A stretch of DNA of 64,000 nt. Source: Citrobacter arsenatis (lineage in GTDB: Bacteria; Pseudomonadota; Gammaproteobacteria; Enterobacterales; Enterobacteriaceae). Shown in pieces: positions 8,020-18,300 of the stretch. The stretch is from NCBI RefSeq assembly GCF_004353845.1, contig NZ_CP037864.1:3286001-3350000 (forward strand), written 5' to 3'. Under the pieces are notes generated by a model, which searched no databases, had not been told where the DNA came from, and saw only the letters and a list, made by a program, of their open reading frames with translations. Position 1 is the stretch's first letter. Each line of letters starts with the position of its first letter. The position numbers and the translations under genes were made by a program.

Positions 8020-11000
8020 ATGAGTAAACAATCCCAACATGTTTTAGTTACCTTACCCCATCCTCTACTGCGCCTGGCCAGTTTAGGTCTGGTAGCTTTC
8101 ATCTTTACGCTGTTCTCACTGGAGCTGTCGCGTTACGGCGCACAGCTGGCGCCGCTGTGGTTCCCAACCTCAATCATGATGGTGGCCTTTTACCGTCATG
8201 CTGGAAAAATGTGGCCGGGGATCGCGCTGGCGTGCTCATTCGGTAACATCGGGGCCTCTTTGCTCTTCTTCCCCGGAGAGACGCTCAGCTTCACCTACAC
8301 TGCCATTAACATTATTGAGGCCGTCGTTGGCGCGATGTTGTTACGTAAGTTGCTGCCCTGGTACAACCCTTTACAAAATCTTAACGACTGGGCGCGTCTG
8401 GCATTTGGCAGTGCCGTTGTTCCCCCGCTGTTGGGCGGCGCATTACTGTGGGTATTGCTGCCAAAGGAAACCTCGTTAAATACCTTCCTCATTTGGGTAC
8501 TGTCAGAATCCATTGGCGCGCTGGCGCTGGTACCGTTAGGTTTACTGTTTAAGCCCCACTATTTACTACGCCACCGCAACCCGCGTTTACTGCTCGAGAC
8601 ACTGATTACACTTTTGGTAACCTTAACGTTCAGTTGGCTGTCCATGATGTATATTCCGTGGCCGTTTACCTGCGTTATTGTCCTGCTGATGTGGAGTGCT
8701 GTACGTCTGCCCCGTATGGAGGCGTTTTTAATCTTCCTCAGCACCGTGATGATGGTTTCGCTGATGCTGGCCGCAGACCCTTCGCTGCTGTACACCCCGA
8801 AACCAAACATGATGACGGACATCCCCTGGCTGCCGTTTTTGATGATCCTGTTGCCAGCCAACATGATGACCATGGTGATGTACGCATTTCGGGCTGAACG
8901 CAAGCACATCTCGGAAAGCGAATCGCGCTTTCGCAATGCCATGGAATATTCCGCGATAGGCATGGCGCTGGTCGGTACCGAGGGGCAATGGTTACAGGCC
9001 AATAAAGCCTTGTGCCAGTTTCTGGGCTATAGCCAGGATGAGCTACGTTCGCTGACCTTCCAACAATTAACCTGGCCGGAAGATCTGAATAATGATCTCG
9101 AACAGTTGGATATGCTGGCGCGCGGAGAAATTGATAGCTATTCAATGGAGAAGCGCTATTACACGCGCGCGGGCGACGTTGTATGGGCCTTGCTGGCCGT
9201 TTCGCTGGTACGCCATAGCGATAACACCCCACTCTACTTTATTGCGCAAGTTGAGGACATTAACGACCTGAAGCATACCGAGTGGATGAACAAACGGTTG
9301 ATGGAGCGCATTACGCTTGCCAATGAGGCCGGAGGGATCGGCATTTGGGAATGGGAACTGCAGCCTGATGTGATCAGTTGGGATAAGCGTATGTTCGATC
9401 TCTACGAACTTCCTGCGCATATCAAGCCCAGCTGGCAAGTCTGGTATGAATGCGTGGTGCCTGAAGATCGCGAGCACGCCGAAAACGTCATTCGTGATTC
9501 GCTGGCAGCACGGGCTCCGTTTAAGCTTGAGTTTCGAATTGCGGTAAAAGATGGCGTGAGGCATATCCGCTCACTGGCGAACCGCGTGCTGAATAAAGAC
9601 GGTGAAGTTGAACGCTTACTTGGCATCAATATGGATATGACCGAAGTCAAGCAGCTCAACGAAGCGCTGTATCAGGAAAAAGAGCGTTTGCATATTACGC
9701 TGGACTCCATCGGCGAAGCGGTGATTTGTATTGATGTCGACATGAACGTGACCTTTATGAATCCAGTCGCGGAGAAAATGAGCGGCTGGCAGCAGGAAAG
9801 CGCTATCGGCATTCCGCTCCTGACGGTACTACGCATCACCTTCGGCGATAACGGTCCGCTGATGGAAAATATCTACAGTGCCGACATGTCGCGTACGGCA
9901 ATTGAGCAGGAAGTGGTGCTGCATTGTCGCAACGGCAACAGCTATGATATTCAGTACAGCATCACCCCTCTCAGCACTCTTGATGGCGGTAGCATTGGCT
10001 CGGTTTTAGTTATTCAGGATGTCACAGAATCGCGCAAGATGCTGCGCCAGCTTAGCTACAGCGCTTCGCATGACGACCTGACTCAGTTGGCAAATCGGGT
10101 CAGCTTTGAAAACCATCTCAAACAGTTGCTGCATACGGTACACGACACCCACCAGCGTCATGTGCTGGTTTTTATCGATCTGGATCGTTTTAAAGCGGTA
10201 AACGATAGCGCAGGTCATGCCGCAGGTGATGCCCTGCTGCGCGAACTCTCTTCGCTGATGCTAAGCATGTTGCGATCCAGCGATATGTTGGCGCGCCTTG
10301 GCGGTGATGAGTTTGGTCTGTTACTGCCAGATTGTAATATCGAAAGCGCCCGCTTTATCTCAGGACGCATTATCAGCGCTATCAATGATTACCACTTCAT
10401 GTGGGAAGGCCGCTTGCACCGCATTGGCGCCAGTGCGGGAATTACGCTGATTGATGAGAAAAACCATGTCGCTACCGACGTCATGTCTCAGGCGGATATC
10501 GCCTGCTATGCGGCGAAAAACAGCGGACGTGGGCGGGTCTGCGTCTACGAACCACAGCAAAGTCAGGCCCATGCAGCCCGAGGCCAACTGTCATTGGATG
10601 AACAAAGACATACCATCACACACAACCCCATGCTGATGATCGCCAGAGGGGTGGCCTCCCCGCGTATACCTGAGACGTTTAGTTTCTGGCTTCTCTCGCT
10701 ACGCTTAGGGACCGCTGAAGGCGAAGTGATGGAAGAGCAGACCCTCCGTGCCAGGCTGGTCGATCCCACGTTAAATCAGGTGCTCGACCGCCGGGTATTT
10801 AGTGAATTCTTCCAGAATGCGGCTCCGGCTGTCGCCAGCAAGGGGCTCAGTATTGCCGTGCCGCTTTCCGCCGCCGGGTTGCTCAATTCAGAGCTTATAG
10901 ATGAACTGCTGGAGCAATTGCAACGCAGTCCCTTACCGCCACGACTGCTGCATCTGACCGTTCCGGCTAGCGTTATCAAAACCAACCCAACGCAGGCGGC

Positions 11001-11349
11001 GTCCGCCCTGCATCGGTTACGTCAGTTCGGCTGTCGAATTGTGTTAAGTCAGGTCGGTCGCGACTTAGAGCTTTTTGACAACCTGAAGTATCACATGGTC
11101 GATTACCTGTTGCTCGACAGCGAGCTAAGCGCCAGCGTTCACGGCGACCTGATTGACGAAATGTGGGTATCCATTATCCAGGGTCATGCCCAGCGCCTGG
11201 ACATTAAAACCATCGCTGGCCCGGTGCAACTGCCGCTGATCATGGATGCGCTCTCCGGCATCGGTATCGATATGATTTATGGTGATATTATTGCCGACGC
11301 CCAACCGCTGGATCTGCTACTGAATACCAGTAATTTCGCCATCAACTGA
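8020..11349 (+). CDS. dgcE: DgcE (YegE), MASE1-PAS-GGDEF diguanylate cyclase with degenerate EAL
   Basis: The start is placed at the ATG giving MSKQSQHVLVTLPHP, the known N terminus, leaving 1109 residues; an in-frame start 54 bases earlier looks spurious. The N-terminal 300 residues are a MASE1 membrane sensor. Three PAS/PAC repeats follow (about residues 305-700), then a GGDEF domain with an intact LGGDEFGLLL active site (about 765). The C-terminal 230 residues keep the EAL fold outline but lack an EAL signature and the metal-binding motifs. It should therefore make c-di-GMP and not degrade it. In E. coli this enzyme drives curli and cellulose regulation through PdeR/DgcM. It overlaps alkA by 33 bases, tail to tail. 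Confidence 0.95.
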   Translation: MSKQSQHVLVTLPHPLLRLASLGLVAFIFTLFSLELSRYGAQLAPLWFPTSIMMVAFYRHAGKMWPGIALACSFGNIGASLLFFPGETLSFTYTAINIIEAVVGAMLLRKLLPWYNPLQNLNDWARLAFGSAVVPPLLGGALLWVLLPKETSLNTFLIWVLSESIGALALVPLGLLFKPHYLLRHRNPRLLLETLITLLVTLTFSWLSMMYIPWPFTCVIVLLMWSAVRLPRMEAFLIFLSTVMMVSLMLAADPSLLYTPKPNMMTDIPWLPFLMILLPANMMTMVMYAFRAERKHISESESRFRNAMEYSAIGMALVGTEGQWLQANKALCQFLGYSQDELRSLTFQQLTWPEDLNNDLEQLDMLARGEIDSYSMEKRYYTRAGDVVWALLAVSLVRHSDNTPLYFIAQVEDINDLKHTEWMNKRLMERITLANEAGGIGIWEWELQPDVISWDKRMFDLYELPAHIKPSWQVWYECVVPEDREHAENVIRDSLAARAPFKLEFRIAVKDGVRHIRSLANRVLNKDGEVERLLGINMDMTEVKQLNEALYQEKERLHITLDSIGEAVICIDVDMNVTFMNPVAEKMSGWQQESAIGIPLLTVLRITFGDNGPLMENIYSADMSRTAIEQEVVLHCRNGNSYDIQYSITPLSTLDGGSIGSVLVIQDVTESRKMLRQLSYSASHDDLTQLANRVSFENHLKQLLHTVHDTHQRHVLVFIDLDRFKAVNDSAGHAAGDALLRELSSLMLSMLRSSDMLARLGGDEFGLLLPDCNIESARFISGRIISAINDYHFMWEGRLHRIGASAGITLIDEKNHVATDVMSQADIACYAAKNSGRGRVCVYEPQQSQAHAARGQLSLDEQRHTITHNPMLMIARGVASPRIPETFSFWLLSLRLGTAEGEVMEEQTLRARLVDPTLNQVLDRRVFSEFFQNAAPAVASKGLSIAVPLSAAGLLNSELIDELLEQLQRSPLPPRLLHLTVPASVIKTNPTQAASALHRLRQFGCRIVLSQVGRDLELFDNLKYHMVDYLLLDSELSASVHGDLIDEMWVSIIQGHAQRLDIKTIAGPVQLPLIMDALSGIGIDMIYGDIIADAQPLDLLLNTSNFAIN

Positions 11350-12186
11350 CGGCTGCCAGCCGTCCGTATACCAGATATGCAAAAGCGCATAGGAGCGCCA
11401 GGGCTTCCAGCGTTCGGCGTACCGCCTGATCTGCGCTGGCGTCATGCCGGGAAAGCGTTGTTTAATCAGGTAATCATCCGGCAGAAAAACATCTTTCGCC
11501 TGCCAGCCGCGCAGCGCGAAATAGTTGGCGGTCCAGCGTCCTATTCCGGGAAAGGTTTGTAGCTGCTTAACGCCTTGCTCAATATCGGCAGGCGCTTTTG
11601 TCGCAAGCGTTCCCTCAAGCGTTGCGCGAGCCAGGTGAATCAACGCCTCAGCGCGTTTAAGCGGCATCCCTAACGCTTTCAGTTGCAGAGGATTGGCGTT
11701 GGCAAGCGCGACTGGCGCGGGAAAACACACATACTCGGGCGCATCCTCCAGCGTATCTCCATAAGCGTGCGCGACTTTCGCCGTCAGTTTTGCCGCCATC
11801 GCCACGCTGACTAACTGGCCTAAAATTGCCCGAACCCCTTGCTCAAACGCATCGACACACCCCGGCAGGCGCAATCCCGGACGCGCCGCCCCAAGGCTGC
11901 CCAGCGCGCTGACAATTTGCTGCGGGCAACAGCTAAGATCGAACAATTGCGTTATTTTGGCCAGGCACTCGGAAGCTACCGGCTGTAATCCCGAACTCAA
12001 CGTTACCAGTAGGACGTTGGCGTGCAGATCCGGGACAACGCGCACCAGACCACGATGCCCTCCTACGGACAAGCTTCTGGCATAACTCATCTCCCCAACG
12101 GTTTCGACACCTTCAACCGCACGGGCGGCAAGAAACCCCAGCATCCAGGGCCAGTCATAAGGCGGTTGCCAGCTCAGCGTGTACAT
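11317..12186 (-). CDS. alkA: 3-methyladenine DNA glycosylase II
   Basis: A 289-residue protein with an N-terminal AlkA-type beta domain (MYTLSWQPPYDWPWMLGFLAARAVEGVE). A helix-hairpin-helix-GPD region follows: FPGIGRWTANYFALRGW, then FLPDDYL, which contains the catalytic aspartate. The enzyme removes 3-methyladenine and other alkylated bases from DNA to start base-excision repair. In E. coli it is induced by Ada; I did not find a clear Ada box here. Its 3' end overlaps the dgcE 3' end. Confidence 0.96.
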   Translation of the reverse strand: MYTLSWQPPYDWPWMLGFLAARAVEGVETVGEMSYARSLSVGGHRGLVRVVPDLHANVLLVTLSSGLQPVASECLAKITQLFDLSCCPQQIVSALGSLGAARPGLRLPGCVDAFEQGVRAILGQLVSVAMAAKLTAKVAHAYGDTLEDAPEYVCFPAPVALANANPLQLKALGMPLKRAEALIHLARATLEGTLATKAPADIEQGVKQLQTFPGIGRWTANYFALRGWQAKDVFLPDDYLIKQRFPGMTPAQIRRYAERWKPWRSYALLHIWYTDGWQPSVDGEITGIQ

Positions 12187-12322
12187 TCAGTTTTCCTTTT
12201 TCAGCAAACCTACAGCATAAACGCTATTCAATCGGTACGCCTTGCTTTCATATTCCAGTTGTCGGGGCGTCAACTATTCGTTAAAGTCACGCCCCTTCTT
12301 CACTGGCATGGGGATTTTTACG

Positions 12323-13675
12323 GTGTTTATTGGTTTTGACTACGGTACGGCAAACTGTTCAGTGGCCGTTATGCGTGACGGGCAGCCCCACCTGCTCAAA
12401 ATGGAAAATAACAGCACGCTTCTGCCCTCAATGCTGTGCGCGCCAACGCGCGAAGCGGTCAGCGAGTGGTTGTATCGCCATCATGATGTCCCAACAACGG
12501 ACGATGAAACGCAAGCACTGCTTCGCCGTGCAATGCGCTATAACCGCGAAGAAGACATCGACGTTAACGCCAACAGCGTGCAGTTTGGTCTGGCATCGCT
12601 GGGTCAATATATTGACGACCCGGAAGAGGTGTACTTCGTTAAATCGCCAAAATCATTTTTGGGTGCCAGCGGTCTGAAACCGCAGCAGGTTGCGCTGTTT
12701 GAAGATCTGGTCTGCGCAATGATGCTGCATATTCGCAACCAGGCACAAAGCCAGTTGCCGGAAGCCATCACCCAGGCCGTTATTGGTCGTCCTATCAACT
12801 TTCAGGGATTAGGTGGCGATGACGCCAACGCCCAGGCTCAAGGGATTCTTGAGCGTGCGGCCAACCGTGCCGGTTTTCAGGATGTCGTCTTCCAGTATGA
12901 GCCGGTAGCGGCTGGTCTGGATTACGAAGCCACGCTGCAGGAAGAAAAACGTGTACTGGTGGTGGATATTGGCGGCGGTACGACCGACTGTTCACTGCTG
13001 CTGATGGGGCCGCAATGGCATCAGCGCGCCGATCGCGAAAACAGCCTGCTGGGACACAGTGGCTGCCGCGTAGGCGGGAACGATCTGGATATCGCGCTGG
13101 CGTTTAAACACCTGATGCCGCTGCTTGGTATGGGGGGAGAAACGGAAAAAGGGATCGCCTTACCTATTCTGCCCTGGTGGAACGCGGTCGCTATCAACGA
13201 TGTGCCCGCGCAAAGTGATTTCTACAGCAGCGCCAACGGTCGATTGCTCAACGATCTTGTCCGCGACGCGAGAGAAGCCGATAAAGTTGCTCTGCTGCTC
13301 AAAGTCTGGCGCGAGCGTCTGAGCTATCGCCTGGTGCGCAGCGCAGAAGAGAGCAAAATCGCGCTTTCCGATCAGACCATTGTTACGGCGGCGATACCGT
13401 TTATCAGCGAAACGCTGGCAACCGATATCAGTCAACACGGATTGGAGGCCGCGCTTAATCAGCCCCTGGCGCGTATTCTCGAGCAGGTTCAACTGGCGCT
13501 GGAAAACGCACAGGAAAAGCCGGACGTGATTTACCTGACCGGCGGCAGCGCACGTTCGCCGCTGATTAAAAAAGCCCTCGCCCAGCAGTTGCCGGGGATC
13601 CCGATCGCGGGTGGCGATGATTTCGGTTCCGTTACCGCTGGACTGGCCCGTTGGGCTGACGTTGTTTTCCGCTAA
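12323..13675 (+). CDS. yegD: YegD, Hsp70/actin-like ATPase-fold protein
   Basis: The GTG at 12323 gives VFIGFDYGTANCSVAVM, exactly 450 residues as in E. coli, with a GGGGA Shine-Dalgarno about 10 bases upstream. An in-frame ATG 15 bases earlier and a longer open frame are less likely. Nucleotide-binding signatures are FIGFDYGTANCS (phosphate 1), VVDIGGGTTDCSLL (phosphate 2) and VIYLTGGSARSPLIK (adenosine). There is no Hsp70 substrate-binding domain. Described as a putative chaperone; its client and role are unknown. Confidence 0.92.
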   Translation: MFIGFDYGTANCSVAVMRDGQPHLLKMENNSTLLPSMLCAPTREAVSEWLYRHHDVPTTDDETQALLRRAMRYNREEDIDVNANSVQFGLASLGQYIDDPEEVYFVKSPKSFLGASGLKPQQVALFEDLVCAMMLHIRNQAQSQLPEAITQAVIGRPINFQGLGGDDANAQAQGILERAANRAGFQDVVFQYEPVAAGLDYEATLQEEKRVLVVDIGGGTTDCSLLLMGPQWHQRADRENSLLGHSGCRVGGNDLDIALAFKHLMPLLGMGGETEKGIALPILPWWNAVAINDVPAQSDFYSSANGRLLNDLVRDAREADKVALLLKVWRERLSYRLVRSAEESKIALSDQTIVTAAIPFISETLATDISQHGLEAALNQPLARILEQVQLALENAQEKPDVIYLTGGSARSPLIKKALAQQLPGIPIAGGDDFGSVTAGLARWADVVFR

Positions 13676-13703
13676 GCCGCTCGCATGCTGAAAAGTCTGC
13701 GTA

Positions 13704-13732
13704 TTGACATCACCATTGCTGTGGCTTATTTT
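13704..13732 (+). promoter_or_regulatory. Promoter of the Sib antitoxin RNA
   Basis: A consensus -35 TTGACA (13704-13709) is separated by exactly 17 bases from a -10 TATTTT (13727-13732), directly upstream of the Sib RNA sequence. Such a strong constitutive sigma-70 promoter is expected for a type I antitoxin. Confidence 0.8.
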
Positions 13733-13738
13733 CAGGAG

Positions 13739-13869
13739 GGAGGGTTTCCCCTCCCCCTGGTGTCTTAGTATGCCGCGAAGCTAATGACTAAGAGTATCAC
13801 CAGTATGATGACGTGCTTCATCATAACCCTTTCCTTATTTTGGCCCCTTCCTTGGGAGGGGCTTTCTCG
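13739..13869 (+). ncRNA. sib: Sib antisense RNA (type I antitoxin)
   Basis: The stretch begins with GGAGGGAGGGTTTCCCCTCC and ends with the terminator hairpin CCCCTTCCTTGGGAGGGG followed by CTTTCTCG. It closely matches the E. coli QUAD/Sib repeats. It covers the ibs reading frame and its ribosome-binding site on the opposite strand, so it can block toxin translation. In E. coli K-12 sibA and sibB lie in tandem at this position ahead of mdtA; here only one copy is seen. The 5' end is inferred from the promoter. Confidence 0.88.
13765..13824 (-). CDS. ibs: Ibs-type hydrophobic toxin peptide (19 residues)
   Basis: The minus strand encodes MMKHVIILVILLVISFAAY then stop, preceded by the Shine-Dalgarno AAGGAAAGGG. 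Length, the charged start MMKH, the Ile/Leu/Val core and the aromatic end are those of the E. coli IbsA/IbsB family, whose members depolarise the inner membrane when over-produced. It lies entirely antisense to the Sib RNA, the defining arrangement of this type I toxin-antitoxin family. It is too short for ordinary gene calling. Confidence 0.9.
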   Translation of the reverse strand: MMKHVIILVILLVISFAAY

Positions 13870-14032
13870 TTCCAGCGTCCCGCTGAAATCTCTGGCTTAC
13901 CTCCTTTTTGCCTTGTCAGCACTCTAACGCACTATTTCTTATTCGGTGTTTTCAGCGCTTAATGTTGCGTAACGCCTCGCAAAGCCGCGTCAGCATTCAG
14001 ACGAATCCCGACAGTGTTTCATAATTCCTCCA

Positions 14033-14050
14033 TTTTTCTCCCTTGTTCGC
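14033..14050 (+). promoter_or_regulatory. Candidate BaeR box upstream of mdtA
   Basis: TTTTTCTCCCTTGTTCGC matches the BaeR recognition sequence fully over its first nine bases (TTTTTCTCC) and partly in the second half. It lies 54 bases ahead of the mdtA start codon, consistent with activation of mdtABCD-baeSR by its own response regulator during envelope stress. Confidence 0.7.
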
Positions 14051-14103
14051 TGGCTAAACTAGTATCATTCCGCGAATCGTTTCAGGATGAGAAACTCATA
14101 ACA

Positions 14104-15351
14104 ATGAAAGGCAGTAATAAATCCCGCTGGGTGATAGCAATCGCGATCGTTGTGGCCATCGTCGCCGCCATTTGGTTCTGGCAAAGCCGCAGCGCCTCCC
14201 AGGAAACCGTACCGGGCGCGACCAAACCAGCGCAGCACACGCCAGGGTCGGGACGGCGTGGAATGCGCTCCGGGCCGTTGGCTCCCGTTCAGGCTGCCAC
14301 CGCCACCGAGCAAGCCGTTCCGCGCTACCTGAGCGGACTGGGTACGATTATCGCTGCAAATACCGCCACAGTGCGTAGCCGGGTTGATGGTCAGCTCATC
14401 GCCTTACACTTCGAGGAAGGACAACAGGTAAAAGCCGGCGACCTGCTGGCAGAGATAGATCCCAGCCAGTTCAAAGTCGCTCTGGCTCAGGCACAGGGAC
14501 AACTGGCCAAAGATAAAGCCACGCTGGCGAATGCCAGTCGCGATCTTGCCCGCTATCAACAACTGGTTAAAACCAATCTGGTCTCCCGTCAGGAGCTGGA
14601 TGCCCAACAGGCATTGGTAAATGAGACGCTAGGGACTATCAAAGCGGATGAAGCCAGCGTCGCCAGCGCTCAATTGCAGCTCGACTGGAGCCGGATAACC
14701 GCGCCTGTGGATGGTCGTGTCGGTCTGAAACAGGTCGATGTCGGTAACCAAATTTCCAGTGGCGATACCACTGGTATCGTCGTCATTACGCAAACGCATC
14801 CTATCGACCTGATATTCACGTTGCCGGAAAACGACATTGCTACCGTAATGCAGGCGCAAAAATCGGGGAGTCCTTTAAAGGTCGAAGCCTGGGACCGTAC
14901 CAATTCGCAAAAACTGAGCGAGGGCGTCCTGCTCAGTCTCGACAATCAGATTGATGCCACCACCGGAACCATCAAAGTTAAGGCTCGTTTTACCAACCAG
15001 GATGATGCTTTATTCCCTAACCAGTTCGTTAACGCCCGCCTGCTGGTCGACACACAACAAAATGCCGTTGTTATTCCCACGGCTGCCCTGCAGATGGGCA
15101 ATGAGGGCCACTTTGTCTGGGTGCTGAACAGCGAGAACAAAGTGAGCAAGCATCTGGTTAAACCGGGTATTCAGGATAGCCAAAAAGTGGTGATCGCCGC
15201 CGGGTTGTCCGCAGGCGATCGGGTCGTGACCGACGGCATTGACCGCCTGACGGAAGGGGCTAAAGTCGACGTCGTAGAGGCGCACGACGCTTCTGTTCAG
15301 GACGAGAAAACTGCGCCACGCGGATACGGCAAAAAAGGAGCCAACTCCTGA
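14104..15351 (+). CDS. mdtA: MdtA, periplasmic adaptor of the MdtABC efflux pump
   Basis: The start MKGSNKSRWVIAIAIVVAIV gives 415 residues as in E. coli; the 30 extra upstream codons of the open frame overlap the promoter and are discounted. An N-terminal membrane anchor (about 8-27) is followed by the lipoyl/barrel-sandwich halves (GQLIALHFEEGQQVKAGDLLAEID), a helical hairpin (about 110-170) and beta-barrel and membrane-proximal domains. It links the MdtB/MdtC RND transporter to TolC. First gene of a six-gene coupled operon; its stop overlaps the mdtB start (TGATG). Confidence 0.96.
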   Translation: MKGSNKSRWVIAIAIVVAIVAAIWFWQSRSASQETVPGATKPAQHTPGSGRRGMRSGPLAPVQAATATEQAVPRYLSGLGTIIAANTATVRSRVDGQLIALHFEEGQQVKAGDLLAEIDPSQFKVALAQAQGQLAKDKATLANASRDLARYQQLVKTNLVSRQELDAQQALVNETLGTIKADEASVASAQLQLDWSRITAPVDGRVGLKQVDVGNQISSGDTTGIVVITQTHPIDLIFTLPENDIATVMQAQKSGSPLKVEAWDRTNSQKLSEGVLLSLDNQIDATTGTIKVKARFTNQDDALFPNQFVNARLLVDTQQNAVVIPTAALQMGNEGHFVWVLNSENKVSKHLVKPGIQDSQKVVIAAGLSAGDRVVTDGIDRLTEGAKVDVVEAHDASVQDEKTAPRGYGKKGANS

Positions 15352-18300
15352 TGCAGGTGTTACCTCCGAACAGCGCAGGCGGACCATCGCGCCTGTTTAT
15401 TCTACGCCCTGTCGCCACCACGCTGCTGATGGTGGCGATTTTGCTTGCCGGTATTATCGGTTATCGCTTCCTGCCAATTGCCGCCTTACCGGAAGTCGAT
15501 TACCCCACGATTCAGGTCGTTACGCTCTACCCCGGCGCCAGCCCGGACGTTATGACCTCGGCAGTAACCGCGCCGCTTGAACGTCAGTTCGGACAAATGT
15601 CTGGCTTAAAACAGATGTCCTCGCAAAGTTCCGGCGGCGCTTCGGTGGTAACACTGCAGTTTCAACTGACGCTCCCGCTGGACGTTGCCGAACAGGAAGT
15701 TCAGGCCGCGATTAACGCCGCTACCAATTTATTACCAAACGATCTGCCTAACCCGCCGGTGTACAGCAAGGTAAACCCAGCGGATCCACCGATCATGACG
15801 CTGGCGGTCACTTCCAGCGCGATGCCGATGACGCAGGTGGAAGATATGGTCGAAACCCGTGTTGCGCAGAAAATCTCCCAGGTTTCCGGCGTGGGTCTGG
15901 TAACACTATCAGGTGGTCAACGTCCAGCGGTCCGAGTGAAGCTTAACGCACAGGCTATTGCCGCACTCGGTCTGACCAGCGAAACCATCCGTACGGCCAT
16001 CACCGGTGCCAACGTCAATTCGGCTAAAGGGAGTCTTGATGGCCCCACGCGCGCAGTTACCCTTTCAGCCAACGACCAGATGCAGTCCGCGGACGAATAT
16101 CGTCAGCTCGTTGTTGCCTATAAAAACGGTGCGCCGGTCCGCCTCGGCGATGTCGCCACCGTCGAACAAGGTGCAGAAAACAGCTGGCTGGGCGCATGGG
16201 CCAATAAGCAACAAGCCATTGTGATGAATGTTCAGCGCCAGCCTGGGGCGAACATCATCTCCACGGCAGACAGTATCCGCCAGATGCTACCTCAGCTCAC
16301 CGAAAGCCTGCCCAAATCAGTTAAGGTCAGCGTGCTTTCGGATCGTACGACCAATATTCGTGCATCCGTTGCAGACACCCAGTTTGAACTGATGCTGGCG
16401 ATTGCGCTGGTGGTAATGATTATCTACCTGTTTCTGCGCAATATTCCGGCGACAATTATTCCTGCAGTCGCCGTACCCTTGTCGTTAATTGGTACCTTCG
16501 CGGTGATGGTATTTCTTGATTTCTCGATCAACAACCTGACCTTAATGGCGCTAACCATCGCGACAGGCTTTGTGGTGGACGATGCTATCGTGGTTATCGA
16601 GAATATTTCACGCTATATCGAAAAAGGAGAAAAACCGCTGACGGCTGCCCTGAAGGGTGCGGGTGAGATTGGGTTTACCATCATCTCTCTGACATTTTCG
16701 CTGATCGCCGTGCTGATCCCGCTGCTGTTTATGGGTGATATCGTGGGCCGATTATTCCGTGAATTTGCCGTTACGCTGGCCGTGGCGATTCTGATCTCCG
16801 CCGTCGTATCGCTAACCCTCACGCCGATGATGTGCGCGCGCATGCTTAACCAGGCCTCGTTGCGTAAGCAAAACCGCTTCTCCCGCGCCTCGGAGCGAAT
16901 GTTCGATCGCGTCATTGCCGGGTACGGCCACTGGCTGGCAAAAGTGCTGAACCACCCGTGGCTCACGCTGAGCGTGGCGCTCGGCACGCTGGCACTGAGC
17001 GTTATGCTATGGGTCTTTATCCCTAAAGGGTTCTTCCCGATCCAGGACAACGGCATAATCCAGGGCACGTTGCAGGCACCGCAGTCCAGCTCTTTTGCCA
17101 GCATGGCCCAGCGCCAGCGTCAGGTTTCAGATGTCATCCTTCAGGATCCTGCAGTAGAGAGTCTGACCGCTTTCGTCGGCGTGGATGGTACGAATCCGGC
17201 ACTGAACAGCGCACGTTTGCAAATCAACCTTAAGCCGCTGGATGAGCGCGACGATCGCGTGCAGAAAGTGATCGCGCGGCTACAGGACGCGGTTGACAGG
17301 GTACCCGGCGTGGACCTTTATCTTCAGCCCACCCAGGATCTGACGATTGATACTCAGGTCAGCCGGACGCAATATCAGTTTACGCTGCAAGCGACTTCCC
17401 TGGATGCCCTCAGCACCTGGGTTCCACAGCTGTTAGCAAAACTACAGCAGCTACCGCAGCTGTCTGATGTCAGCAGCGACTGGCAGGATAAAGGGTTAGT
17501 GGCGTATGTGAACGTCAATCGCGACAGCGCCAGTCGTTTAGGCATCAGCATGGCGGATGTCGATAACGCCCTGTACAACGCCTTCGGCCAGCGACTGATT
17601 TCAACCATCTACACCCAGGCAAACCAGTATCGCGTGGTGTTAGAACATGACACCAATAATACGCCGGGGCTTGCTGCACTGGACACTATCCGTCTGACCA
17701 GTAGCGACGGCGGCGTGGTGCCGCTCAGTGCGATCGCCAGTATTGAACAGCGCTTTGCCCCGCTGTCGATTAACCACCTCGATCAGTTCCCGGTCACTAC
17801 CATCTCATTCAACGTGCCGGACGAACATTCGCTGGGCGATGCGGTACAGGCGATTCTGGATGCCGAAAAAACGCTTAACCTGCCCGCGAATATTACCACC
17901 CAGTTCCAGGGCAGCACGCTCGCCTTTCAGGCCGCGCTGGGTAATACCATCTGGTTGATTGTGGCAGCGGTTGTCGCGATGTATATCGTCCTCGGCGTGC
18001 TGTATGAAAGCTTTATTCACCCGATCACCATTCTCTCCACGTTGCCGACGGCAGGCGTTGGAGCACTGCTGGCGTTAATGATTGCCGGCAGCGAACTGGA
18101 CGTCATCGCGATTATCGGCATTATTTTGCTTATCGGTATCGTCAAGAAAAACGCGATCATGATGATCGACTTCGCCCTGGCCGCAGAGCGCGAACAGGGT
18201 ATGGCACCGCGCGAAGCCATTTTCCAGGCGTGTCTGCTGCGTTTTCGCCCGATTCTGATGACCACGCTGGCGGCACTGCTCGGCGCATTGCCGCTCATGT

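Noticed and set aside
13870..14032. Second Sib/Ibs copy as in E. coli
   Set aside because: No second promoter, toxin frame or matching terminator is found between the first copy and mdtA.
14014..14103. N-terminal extension of MdtA in the open frame
   Set aside because: It covers the BaeR box and promoter, lacks a ribosome-binding site, and the conserved start is the ATG at 14104.
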